Of a stretch of 64,000 nt of DNA, positions 35,720-43,847 are shown one piece after another. The notes beneath the pieces are model-generated. The model saw only the letters and a program-made list of their open reading frames with translations, did no database searches and had not been told where the DNA came from. The first letter of the stretch is position 1. Each line of letters opens with the position of its first letter. This stretch comes from Fibrobacter sp. UWB5 (GTDB taxonomy: Bacteria; Fibrobacterota; Fibrobacteria; Fibrobacterales; Fibrobacteraceae): positions 1 to 64,000 of the forward strand of contig NZ_MWQH01000005.1 in the NCBI RefSeq assembly GCF_002210295.1, given 5' to 3'. Position numbers and translations under genes: made by a program.

Positions 35720-37834
35720 TTAGGTATTCGCCTGCTTTTGCAACTTTGCCTTATCAACGTCATTCATCTTGAAAATCTTTTCAAAGGACTCAAATCCGAC
35801 AGACGTTTCAAAAGCGTCTATCAAATCCGAAAGCGAGTTGACTTTGTCGTCCTTGACGAAAATCTCGCCAGACTTATTGCGCTTGAAAACGTCGTCCCAC
35901 AGATATTTGAGAACCTTTTCCGCGAAGTCTTCTTTCTTGATTTTATCTACACCGTTAATCTTTTCACCGGTGATAAACCAACCGCCCAGACACTTGTCGT
36001 CAGCCTTCAAAATAGCCGTCTGTGGCAAGAGAATCTTCTCGTTTATCCATTCACGGAAATCGCCCCAGCAAACGCCGGTGTCGTCAATCTCCGTTTTATA
36101 TTGGGCGGAATTTTCGTCCAAGACATTCCGAATCATCTTTGACTTGAAGCGACGCTGGAACGCATTATCCATCGTGAACACGTTCTGGTCATTTGTATTC
36201 ATCGTCGCGTAAATAGAAAGATTCGGCGGCAAGCGCACAGCAGTATTGTTGATAAACTTTATTTCGTTACCGTATGGGACGGAATCGTCGTATTCAATCT
36301 TTTCCGGATTATCCGTACTCTTCTGACGAATATACGCGTTCACATCAATGTTTGTAACTCCGTAAGAACTCCAACCCGTATTGTAGATGTTCCCCGAAAG
36401 TTCTTCAGGGCCATCTTCCGGGCGTATACGGTCCAGTAACTGGAACATTTCCCCAAAAATAGCGGCCGCATTGCCGCGGTTGATTTCCTCGATAACCAAG
36501 AAGAACGGCTCCGCGGGATTGCGATAGGCCCTGCGCACGATTTCCGCAAACGGACCCGGTTTAAAGCGATATTCGACACCGCCGTTGTCCGGCTTCACGT
36601 AAGGATAAATCTGCCCCACGAAATCCGCATTGCAGTATTCCGGGTGGAATACGCAACGAACCTTATGATATTCCTTGTCCGTGACGCCGTATTTATCCAA
36701 TTCGGCGTTGATGACCTTGTTCACTTCGTAGCTCTTGCCGCACCCCGGAACACCGTAGTAGATGGTTTGAGAGGGGATGAAATCAGGAAGTGGCAAAGTC
36801 GGCTGAATATTTTCTGATACACTAGAATTGGTTTCAATTTGATTTGTTGAAATTTCTTTTACAGCACTTGCGTCATGACAAACAATGTTGACTTCATTAT
36901 CTTTCTCGGCACACTCAAAAACCTTTATCGTTTTAGAAATTTCGCCATTATATGTTGTTGGAATGCGATTATCTGTATTATGCTCATTAGCCCATTTTAT
37001 GATTTCTGCGGGAGAGGCTTTGATTTGCTTAAGTACTTTTGAGTATTTAAATCCAAAATAATGCACTCCAGGGTATCCATTTTCCACCCATTCTTGACGT
37101 AAAATTGTTGCCATTTTCTGAATTATTTGCTCGTTATTTAATCCATGAACAAATGATTCGTCAAAAATTGGAAATTCCAAATATTTCTGAAAATCGTATT
37201 TTTCTCGCTCTTTGATTTCCCACGAAGCCCAATCAGTCCATTCAGTTTCTGGCAACTTGAGGTTTTTCCACTGCTCTTTATCATAATTAGCATCTGCATC
37301 TACACAATAGAAATTTAGGGTATCAAAATGCTCTACAAAAAGACCATAACATGTAAGCCTTGTGTTAAAATGTTTCTGAATTCGTTCAAAAGAATCTGAA
37401 TTTTTGGTTGATAGTCCAAAACTTGTATGAGGTGAATACTTTATGGAACGTCTTCCAAAATGAAACTTATTCTCGTCCTGAATTTTTGTAAACAAAAGTA
37501 TGATTGGTATGTCACGAAATGTTTTTACTTCATTTCCACAACGCACAATAATCGTGTCAAACCTACTTGCCAGCTGTATTTCTTGATTTTGCGAACTCTT
37601 ATAAGATTCGCTCGCCGTTACAAAAAATTTTTGTTTTCCCAAAATACATGACACCTCTGCCAATGGAATGGAATTAAAAAACATTCCCTTTAGAAGGTTC
37701 TCATATCCTTCCGCCTTAAAATGATATGGTGGCAGATTTCCATTACCTTCGTGTGACTGACCAAGAGAAGTTTCCCACGAAGGGCATTCTCCATTTTTAG
37801 GTGTGAAAATCAATGATCCCTGATCAAGTCTCAT
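35720..37834 (-). CDS. McrB-like AAA+ GTPase subunit of a restriction system
   Basis: 704 residues. The C-terminal half is an McrB AAA+ motor: Walker A YYGVPGCGKSYEVNK (about 364-378), Walker B and motif EEINRGNAAAIFGE, and the sensor MNTNDQN. It drives DNA translocation for the partner nuclease. The N-terminal 340 residues should hold the DNA-recognition domain; I do not recognise its fold, and its DNA is more A/T-rich than the neighbours. ATG 37834 was chosen: GGAGG lies 6 nt upstream and it overlaps the methyltransferase stop as ATGA. Confidence 0.85.
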   Translation of the reverse strand: MRLDQGSLIFTPKNGECPSWETSLGQSHEGNGNLPPYHFKAEGYENLLKGMFFNSIPLAEVSCILGKQKFFVTASESYKSSQNQEIQLASRFDTIIVRCGNEVKTFRDIPIILLFTKIQDENKFHFGRRSIKYSPHTSFGLSTKNSDSFERIQKHFNTRLTCYGLFVEHFDTLNFYCVDADANYDKEQWKNLKLPETEWTDWASWEIKEREKYDFQKYLEFPIFDESFVHGLNNEQIIQKMATILRQEWVENGYPGVHYFGFKYSKVLKQIKASPAEIIKWANEHNTDNRIPTTYNGEISKTIKVFECAEKDNEVNIVCHDASAVKEISTNQIETNSSVSENIQPTLPLPDFIPSQTIYYGVPGCGKSYEVNKVINAELDKYGVTDKEYHKVRCVFHPEYCNADFVGQIYPYVKPDNGGVEYRFKPGPFAEIVRRAYRNPAEPFFLVIEEINRGNAAAIFGEMFQLLDRIRPEDGPEELSGNIYNTGWSSYGVTNIDVNAYIRQKSTDNPEKIEYDDSVPYGNEIKFINNTAVRLPPNLSIYATMNTNDQNVFTMDNAFQRRFKSKMIRNVLDENSAQYKTEIDDTGVCWGDFREWINEKILLPQTAILKADDKCLGGWFITGEKINGVDKIKKEDFAEKVLKYLWDDVFKRNKSGEIFVKDDKVNSLSDLIDAFETSVGFESFEKIFKMNDVDKAKLQKQANT

Positions 37835-38889
37835 AATTGCCTCCAAATGTGAGCGATCAAAATTCCGACGACATTCACATCCCAGCCGTTGCCTGCTCTT
37901 TTAGACAACTGCGAATACGATTGTCCGTCAAAGTTGATTTCGCATTTCTTTTTATCGCGAGATATGTCAAACCCCATTAAACGGAATTGCTCATGAACAG
38001 ACATTTTCCTAACGATTTCTTTGCCCTTGTTTTTTCCAGTTTTCTTAGGAGGTTCGATAACACGAAGACTATTATGTTCTGGTTGTGTAATCGTTATGCT
38101 GTATCCATCTGTCTTAATCTTCTTGTTATATACGTCAAAACATAATGGCGTTTTCACAACGAAAGAATCAATGTTGTGCTTAACCTTCAAGTGAGCAATT
38201 TGTTCATCAGACAAATAAAGTGTCTTGTCAGGGGCATCATCTAAAAAATCTGCCATTTTCACCTTGCTTTGAATTTTGTCTGGTTTAAGATTGAAGTTTT
38301 CCGGTAATCCACCTAATCGAGCGAACATCCAAAGGCGCTCTCTATTTTGCGGAACCCCATAATCCTTCGAGTTCAGAACAACTTTCGCTAAAGTGTTTTC
38401 CTCTGTCGTACCATATCCCATTTCAATCAGGTCTTTTACAAGTTGATCATGGACGGGCTTAAATTTTCCAGAAGTAAAACCTTTAACATTCTCCAAAAGG
38501 ATATACTTCGGCTTTTTTACTCGACATATTCGAATGATGTGTCCAAGCATTGCTCCTCGACCATAGGGATCTTCTGTCCCCATTTGCATTCCTGCGGAAG
38601 AGAATGGCTGGCAAGGAAAACCGCCTGTAAACAAATCAAAATCAGGCAATTCATTAGGGTCAATCTGTGTGATGTCGCCCCAATTCTTTATAGGATTTCC
38701 TTTCTCGTCTCGATGATTTGCGTCAAAGAGTTTTGAAGCGTATTTATCGAACTCTGAATAACCAACAACAGTGTAATCAAAATTCGTCAAAGCTTTTTTT
38801 GCTCTTTTCAATCCAAAGGATGCTCCGCCATAACCAGCAAAGCCTTCAAAAACCCTGATTACATTCTTCTTCTGTCGAGTCTGGGCCAT
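37831..38889 (-). CDS. DNA (cytosine-5-)-methyltransferase
   Basis: 352 residues. Motif I FEGFAGYGGASFG, catalytic GFPCQPFS (motif IV, Cys about 93), ENV (motif VI), QNRER (motif VIII) and the C-terminal GNGWDVNVV (motif X) are all visible. First gene of a three-gene operon with the McrB-like and LlaJI-like subunits, so it protects host sites from that nuclease. Start set by GGAGCGAT 3-4 nt upstream. Confidence 0.93.
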   Translation of the reverse strand: MAQTRQKKNVIRVFEGFAGYGGASFGLKRAKKALTNFDYTVVGYSEFDKYASKLFDANHRDEKGNPIKNWGDITQIDPNELPDFDLFTGGFPCQPFSSAGMQMGTEDPYGRGAMLGHIIRICRVKKPKYILLENVKGFTSGKFKPVHDQLVKDLIEMGYGTTEENTLAKVVLNSKDYGVPQNRERLWMFARLGGLPENFNLKPDKIQSKVKMADFLDDAPDKTLYLSDEQIAHLKVKHNIDSFVVKTPLCFDVYNKKIKTDGYSITITQPEHNSLRVIEPPKKTGKNKGKEIVRKMSVHEQFRLMGFDISRDKKKCEINFDGQSYSQLSKRAGNGWDVNVVGILIAHIWRQL

Positions 38890-38905
38890 ATCGCTCCATT
38901 TTGAA

Positions 38906-38921
38906 AGTGAACGAGTTCACT
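38906..38921. promoter_or_regulatory. Perfect palindrome before the methyltransferase operon
   Basis: AGTGAACGAGTTCACT is a 16-bp perfect palindrome 17 bp upstream of the methyltransferase ATG. It is a good operator candidate for self-control of the restriction-modification operon. Confidence 0.5.
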
Positions 38922-39114
38922 CTCGCGGGAGCGGTTCTGGCCGATTCGCTTAGCCGGGGTGCAGGCAAAAAAAACGGCGGGGAGCCGACTCACTCCTCGC
39001 CTAAAAGCGCGACATTTTCAAAAGAATACAATACACCCGCAAAAACCCGAGCGGATACACTACGCCCCGGGTACACTACGCCCATGCAACCCACGGGCGA
39101 CGGCGAGTCATTGT

Positions 39115-39451
39115 CTTATTCTCGTATTCGTGAAAGTGTCTAGTTTCCAGATGAAGAACAAGAGCGATACTCAACGAGCGTTCACCCTCGTTCTTGCAGA
39201 CACATCCAAGCTTTTTCTGGATATAAAAAAGGCGTGGAGTTGAATGCACCTATCATCTGGAGGCCTAGACTGCCCGAATACAACAAGCGCAAACAACTCA
39301 CGCCCCATAATAGCCGTTTGCCTACAGGCAGATTTATCAAATATGCATGTACCAAAACGATGCGGCAGGCTTGCGCCGGTCGCAGACGTGAGCGTTCGCC
39401 TTATTCTCCGTATTCATGAAAGTGTCTAGTTTCCAGATGGAGAACAAGAGC
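39115..39451. repeat. Long direct repeat pair (about 51 bp, 285 bp apart)
   Basis: Copies at 39115-39165 and 39400-39451 share CTTATTCTC, then TGAAAGTGTCTAGTTTCCAG, then AGAACAAGAGC, with only a few mismatches. They bracket the candidate structured RNA. No gene is seen in 38922-39695. This is a repeat unit boundary or insertion scar of a mobile element. Confidence 0.75.
39225..39304 (-). ncRNA. Candidate structured RNA or large terminator hairpin
   Basis: On the minus strand GGCGTGAGTTG (39304-39294) pairs with CAACTCCACGCC (39242-39231), closing about 50 nt, and is directly followed by TTTTTT (39230-39225). A second small hairpin TGCCTGTAGGCA lies just upstream (39330-39319). The family is unknown to me. 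It lies between the two 51-bp direct repeats. Confidence 0.35.
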
Positions 39452-39695
39452 AAAAACTCTATTTTCATCCAAAATATAAATTATTCCGGTGTCAAAAGAT
39501 GTCGCCACGCCCGGAAGGCAAGAAAAAAGCGTAAAAATGCAGAATTCAACCGCCTGCAGGGGTCGATTTTCCTCGAAATTGTCAAAATTTCCGCAAAATT
39601 CGCCAATTGTCATAATATGACATTTAAGGAATGTATATTTGCGTCGAGAACACTTTTCCCCGCCTTTTTTGCTTGTAGGCGGATTGGAGTAGAAG

Positions 39696-40138
39696 ATGAA
39701 TGAAGTTGAAAGCAAAATTCTTGTGTTGAGAGATCAGCGAGTTATCCTTGATTGCGATTAGTTAATGTTGCCGAGAAAAAGGAGGTGGTCAAAAATTTTG
39801 ACCACCTTGCCAAGCTAAAATACAGTCCTGTTAATCCAACAGCCTTTACTGAACGCGGTCTCTACATGCTTGCGACAATTTTGAAAGGGCGAGTCGCAAC
39901 GCAAACAACTATCAACATCATCAATACATTCGTAGAAATTCGCGAGTTGTCTCGTGCCATTGCTCGCGTTCCTGAAGTTGTTGATGAAAATGAAAAGAAG
40001 TCTTTGTTGAAAAGAAGCGGCGAAATCATTTCTAATGTCCTCGCCTCGGATTCTACAAGTTTGGAAAGCGAAATGGAAATAGAATTGAATTTGGCGATGG
40101 TCAAGATAAGGCACAAAATAAAGAAAAAGTCAAATTGA
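39696..40138 (+). pseudogene. ORF6N-domain protein remnant (internal deletion and frameshift)
   Basis: It begins with MNEVESKILVLRDQRVILDCD, the usual ORF6N opening, then hits TAG at 39759. After a frame change it resumes as EVVKNFDHLAKLKYSPVNPTAFTERG and a C-terminal helical part to 40138. The middle of the ORF6N domain is missing. Such proteins are phage or mobile-element anti-repressor-like factors. Confidence 0.7.
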
Positions 40139-40206
40139 ATCAGAATGGCAAAAGGTGACAAAAAGGGAGTTTCCTTGCCTTTTTTACTCAGCTTTTTTAT
40201 ACCACA

Positions 40207-40320
40207 GGAAAACTTGGAATCACAAAATGTGATTTCAAGTTGGGGCGGCGACAGGTTTATGCCCTATGTTTTTACGGAACAGGGATTTGCCATGCTTTCA
40301 TCCGTTCTGAAAAGTTTGAT
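40207..40320 (+). pseudogene. Second ORF6N-domain fragment
   Basis: Only ENLESQNVISSWGGDRF followed by MPYVFTEQGFAMLSSVLKS remains, the conserved end of an ORF6N domain. The downstream sequence is the antisense of the methyltransferase gene, so the 3' part is lost. Confidence 0.65.
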
Positions 40321-40324
40321 GCAC

Positions 40325-40912
40325 TCACGCGCACTCTACATAAATCAAATCGATTCGGCCCTTGATAACGCGGTCCATTTTGATTTTCCAGCCGTTCGAT
40401 TCCAAGAAGGCCTTGTATTCCTTTTCGGTCCATTCGTGGGCAAAGCGGATGCCCACGAGGCTCAGGAATTTTTGCCACAGGTTCTTCTTGCCGCCTTCGC
40501 GGAAAAAGAAGTTCGGGGCAATCAGCAAGCCGCCATCCTTTAAGACTCGGCGAATTTCTTCAAGCGCCTTTTCAGGATTCGGAATAATATGGAGCGCATT
40601 CGCGATGACTACAACGTCAAAGAAATTATCCTCAAATCGTAACGACGTCGCATCAGCCACTTCGAAACTCAAGTTATCTGGATTCTTCGCCTTGAGTGCG
40701 GTTTCAATCATCTTCGGCGCAAAATCCGTTGCCACCACGGACTTTGCGGCAGGCGCAATATGCCGCGCAATCATCCCGGGACCAGTTGCAAGTTCAAGCA
40801 CAATCTTGCCCTTGGCAACTTCGCCGATACGCGCATACAGATAATCGTAGATATTCTTCTGCGTGCGCATCGAAAATTCATAAACCGGTGCGAAGAAATT
40901 CCAAATATTCAT
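40325..40912 (-). CDS. Class I SAM-dependent methyltransferase
   Basis: 195 residues of the Methyltransf_11/UbiE-like group. SAM motif LELATGPGMIARHI (about 39-52) and DVVVIANALHIIPNPEKAL (motif II/III region) are visible. Substrate unknown; small-molecule or lipid methylation is more likely than DNA. Its stop lies right at the end of the ORF6N fragment. No operon with the ECF genes: it starts 41 nt downstream of their last gene on the same strand, so readthrough is possible. Confidence 0.85.
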   Translation of the reverse strand: MNIWNFFAPVYEFSMRTQKNIYDYLYARIGEVAKGKIVLELATGPGMIARHIAPAAKSVVATDFAPKMIETALKAKNPDNLSFEVADATSLRFEDNFFDVVVIANALHIIPNPEKALEEIRRVLKDGGLLIAPNFFFREGGKKNLWQKFLSLVGIRFAHEWTEKEYKAFLESNGWKIKMDRVIKGRIDLIYVECA

Positions 40913-40953
40913 ATTTCAAAGATAATTACAAAAAGGTTCAACGACCATTGATA

Positions 40954-42426
40954 TTATACATTCAGCATAGCATCAATCAATTTTTCCTGATTGCCTTGCA
41001 GCAGATACTGTTCCGCGATTTTTCCATGTTCCATGCGAATGACGGACTGGCAACAGTTTAGAATGAATTCGGGATCATGCGTAATCACAAGAAGCGTTTT
41101 TCCGCTTGCGGCAAGTTTCTGGAGAGTCGCCGAAACCGCAAGCATTTGCCTATAGTCAAGACCGCTAGTAGGTTCATCAAACACGACAATCTCGCGGCCG
41201 CTAGAAACGCCGCTGCCGATAGCGACTCGCTGCTTTTGCCCGCCCGAAAGCGCCATCGGGTGGCAGCTAGCGTAATCTTTCAGGTTAAGCCGTTCAAGGA
41301 TTTCTAGGGCAGCGTTTTCATCTTGCGGATTCATGCCCAGCAAGATTTCGTCAAGGACGCTTTCTGTAAACAGCTGGTGGTTTACATCTTGCATAATCAA
41401 GTAAGCACCGTACTTGCGAGTCTTGCGTTTTTGTCGCCAGGTTCCGCGGAGCTCGCACAGCACTTGGGCTAGCGTCGATTTTCCGGCACCATTATGCCCG
41501 ATAATGGCTGTGATTTGATTACGCGGGAGTGAAAGCTCCGAAATGTCTAAAACCGGGAATTTGCGATTGTAGGCGAAATGGAGGTCTTTGAAGACCAATG
41601 ACTCTTTAAGAGTTCGCTTCGCAGGCTCCTTCGAACTTTCCGGCCCTTCGGCAAGCTCAGGGACCTTATTTTTAAGTTGTTCTAAATTCATACAGCGCAG
41701 GCCGAGGCTTGCCGCATATTCCGGGCCTTTCGCTTCGAGTTCCGCAGGAGTCCATTCGTGCGCAATACAGCCATCTTTTACATAGCAAATCCGGTCTGCA
41801 ATGTCTCGCAGGTAATGGATGCGGTGCTCCACGATAATGACGGTCTTGCCGCGAGATTTCCAGAACTTGATGATTCCGGCGAGGTCTGCGACTGTTTTCA
41901 AGTCAAGATTAGCCGAGGGCTCGTCGAGAACGAAAATTTCCGGATCGGTCGCAGAGACCGAGGCGCAGGCGATTTTCTGCTTTTCGCCACCGGAAAGGTG
42001 GAAGATGTTTCGACCCGCCAAATGTTCTATGTGGAATTCCTTCACGACGCGATTCACGCGTTCCCGGATTTCTTCCGGATCCATTCCCAAGTTTTCACAG
42101 CCGAAGGCGATTTCACTGTCGGTATCGATGTTGAAAAACTGCGAACGCGGATTTTGGAAAACGGAACCTACGTGCCTTGAAATTTCTGCAAGCGTCATGT
42201 CGGCGGTATTCTTGTCGTCAAGCAATACGTCACCCGCCATCGTTCCCGATTGATAAAGCGGAATAAGACCGTTAATCAGTTTGGAAATGGTCGTCTTGCC
42301 GCAACCCGACTCCCCCACAAGCACAACGCATTCGCCAGACTTGATTTCGAAATTCAAGTTTTTAATGACGGCATCGTCAAGGGATTCCGTGTAGGAAAAG
42401 GAAACATTTTTTAGCGAGATGTTCAT
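40954..42426 (-). CDS. ECF transporter ATPase with two fused ABC domains
   Basis: 490 residues. Two ABC ATPase units: Walker A GESGCGKTT with signature LSGGEKQK in the first half, and GHNGAGKST with ALSGGQKQRV in the second. It powers the energy-coupling factor importer with the T and S subunits encoded upstream. ATG 42426 was chosen: it overlaps the EcfT stop (ATGA). Last gene of the S-T-A operon. Confidence 0.92.
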   Translation of the reverse strand: MNISLKNVSFSYTESLDDAVIKNLNFEIKSGECVVLVGESGCGKTTISKLINGLIPLYQSGTMAGDVLLDDKNTADMTLAEISRHVGSVFQNPRSQFFNIDTDSEIAFGCENLGMDPEEIRERVNRVVKEFHIEHLAGRNIFHLSGGEKQKIACASVSATDPEIFVLDEPSANLDLKTVADLAGIIKFWKSRGKTVIIVEHRIHYLRDIADRICYVKDGCIAHEWTPAELEAKGPEYAASLGLRCMNLEQLKNKVPELAEGPESSKEPAKRTLKESLVFKDLHFAYNRKFPVLDISELSLPRNQITAIIGHNGAGKSTLAQVLCELRGTWRQKRKTRKYGAYLIMQDVNHQLFTESVLDEILLGMNPQDENAALEILERLNLKDYASCHPMALSGGQKQRVAIGSGVSSGREIVVFDEPTSGLDYRQMLAVSATLQKLAASGKTLLVITHDPEFILNCCQSVIRMEHGKIAEQYLLQGNQEKLIDAMLNV

Positions 42427-43106
42427 GCGCGGGCCCCTATAAACAGCGCTATTACGGCGCAGCAATATAACGCCACGACAACATCTTGAACATGAAACCC
42501 GATTTTGACAATGCAACTGCGTCTCGTTTCTGGCGAAAGTCCGCGCGTCGTCGCCGCCACCGAAAGTTCGTCACCGATTTTTGTGAGCGACACCAGTAGC
42601 GGAATAAGTCTGTATTCCAAAATGGCAAGCGGGTTCTTTAATGTCCGCAGGCTGAACAGGCGAATGCCCCGCATGCGCATTGCGTTTCCGATATCGCGGG
42701 CTTCATCGAATACGGTCGGGAAAAAGCGAATCATCACCGCCAAGGGAATCGTCACTTTGTTAGGAATATGCATCTTCGACATTCCCGCCATGAACTCGTT
42801 CACCTTGGTGGTCGTCATGACATAGTAAAAAATAACGCTTATCGGCATCACATGCGAAACAAGCATCATCGTCGAGACAAACAGCGTGCCCGCCAGCCCG
42901 ACATCCATCGTTTTTAAATAATCAAAACTGAATGCAGATATTGCGTACAAGAAAGAAAAGAGCAGGGAAAACCGCCATCTTTTTTCAAGCACCAATAAAA
43001 CTGCCGGCAAAACAACAATCATGGCGCCGTAAATCACTGGCGCGGAAAGAATGACGCTGTTTCCCGCAATCGTTAAGAACAGTTTTGTCCGAGGGTCCAA
43101 TTTCAC
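42423..43106 (-). CDS. ECF transporter transmembrane T component
   Basis: 227 residues with four to five membrane helices and the cytosolic coupling segment (FDEARDIGNAMRMRGIRL), which contains the A-R-G type motif used to bind the ATPase. ATGA overlaps with both neighbours show a tight operon. Confidence 0.9.
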   Translation of the reverse strand: MKLDPRTKLFLTIAGNSVILSAPVIYGAMIVVLPAVLLVLEKRWRFSLLFSFLYAISAFSFDYLKTMDVGLAGTLFVSTMMLVSHVMPISVIFYYVMTTTKVNEFMAGMSKMHIPNKVTIPLAVMIRFFPTVFDEARDIGNAMRMRGIRLFSLRTLKNPLAILEYRLIPLLVSLTKIGDELSVAATTRGLSPETRRSCIVKIGFHVQDVVVALYCCAVIALFIGARA

Positions 43107-43717
43107 CGGGCAAGACCGATCCGTTCAAAATGCTTTTTCATGATGCGGCGGGCCACGAGTCCACCGATAACGGCACCCAAGATGCCGAAGGTGTAAATTC
43201 CGACCAGGGGCCAGATACTGTTAGAAAGTTCCGCCAATTTCGCAACGTAACCTTCGTCGCACATGCCACGGGTATATTCTAGATATTCCTCGGTATAAAG
43301 CCAAAGCGGAAGCATCATCGAAGAACTCATTAGGCTCAAGACAATGTTTGCCATGTACAAGCCAGCAAAATTTTTCCCTATGATTTTCAGAATTGTTCCC
43401 GACAGTAGCCCAACTGCAAGGCTTATCGCAAACATGATAACGCTCTGGCCCATCACCAGCATTGCTCCCCCGAATATGCCGCAAAAAAGCATACAGCACA
43501 GGATCGGCCTTTCTATTTTCGAATAGAACAGGAACATGGGAACACTCGTCACAAGCGCAATGCTCGCGGTCGAAAAAACAATAAGGGCGGGAATGTAGCC
43601 GATGCTCGACGACATAAAACCAAGCACGATATAAAGCGCCGCAAAAATGCCCACGTTCACTAGGTCACGGACCAAGGTATTCGATGATTTTTTCCCGGTC
43701 GATCTTACATTACTCAT
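43103..43717 (-). CDS. ECF transporter S component, MptD/TIGR02185-like
   Basis: 204 residues, about six membrane helices. DLVNVGIFAALYIVLGFMSSSIGYIPAL and the positively charged C-terminus match the Trep_Strep/MptD family, whose substrate is not settled; in several bacteria it sits beside siderophore-type ABC transporters. ATG 43717 was chosen for the GGAG 6 nt upstream. Operon head; a GGAGTAGAA element lies about 56 nt upstream. Confidence 0.85.
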   Translation of the reverse strand: MSNVRSTGKKSSNTLVRDLVNVGIFAALYIVLGFMSSSIGYIPALIVFSTASIALVTSVPMFLFYSKIERPILCCMLFCGIFGGAMLVMGQSVIMFAISLAVGLLSGTILKIIGKNFAGLYMANIVLSLMSSSMMLPLWLYTEEYLEYTRGMCDEGYVAKLAELSNSIWPLVGIYTFGILGAVIGGLVARRIMKKHFERIGLAR

Positions 43718-43772
43718 AAAAGTCTCCAATAGCAAACAAATGCATGCCAAATAGAGTTTTTAGGCGCTTTTT

Positions 43773-43791
43773 TTTCTACTCCATTTAGACA
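43773..43791 (-). promoter_or_regulatory. GGAGTAGAA regulatory element of the ECF operon
   Basis: On the minus strand TGTCTAAATGGAGTAGAAA. The first G of GGAGT (43782) is 27 bp upstream of a possible -10, TCTATT (43755-43750). The same layout precedes the TonB, lipoprotein and RND genes. Confidence 0.6.
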
Positions 43792-43792
43792 G

Positions 43793-43828
43793 AAAAAGGA
43801 CCGTGGCAAAACGCCACAGTCCCCTTTT
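43793..43828 (-). terminator. Terminator of the porin gene
   Basis: On the minus strand GGACTGTGGCG/TGCCACGGTCC forms a stem with a short T-rich loop, followed by TTTTTCTG. Confidence 0.85.
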
Positions 43829-43847
43829 TGCGCATTATGCGAGGTAA

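Noticed and set aside
39115-39451. 51-bp direct repeats as a minimal CRISPR
   Set aside because: Only two copies, 285 bp apart, with a structured sequence between them and no cas genes.
39144-39700. Small open frames of 60-104 residues in the repeat region
   Set aside because: They overlap each other in several frames across the repeat unit, lack ribosome sites and resemble no protein.
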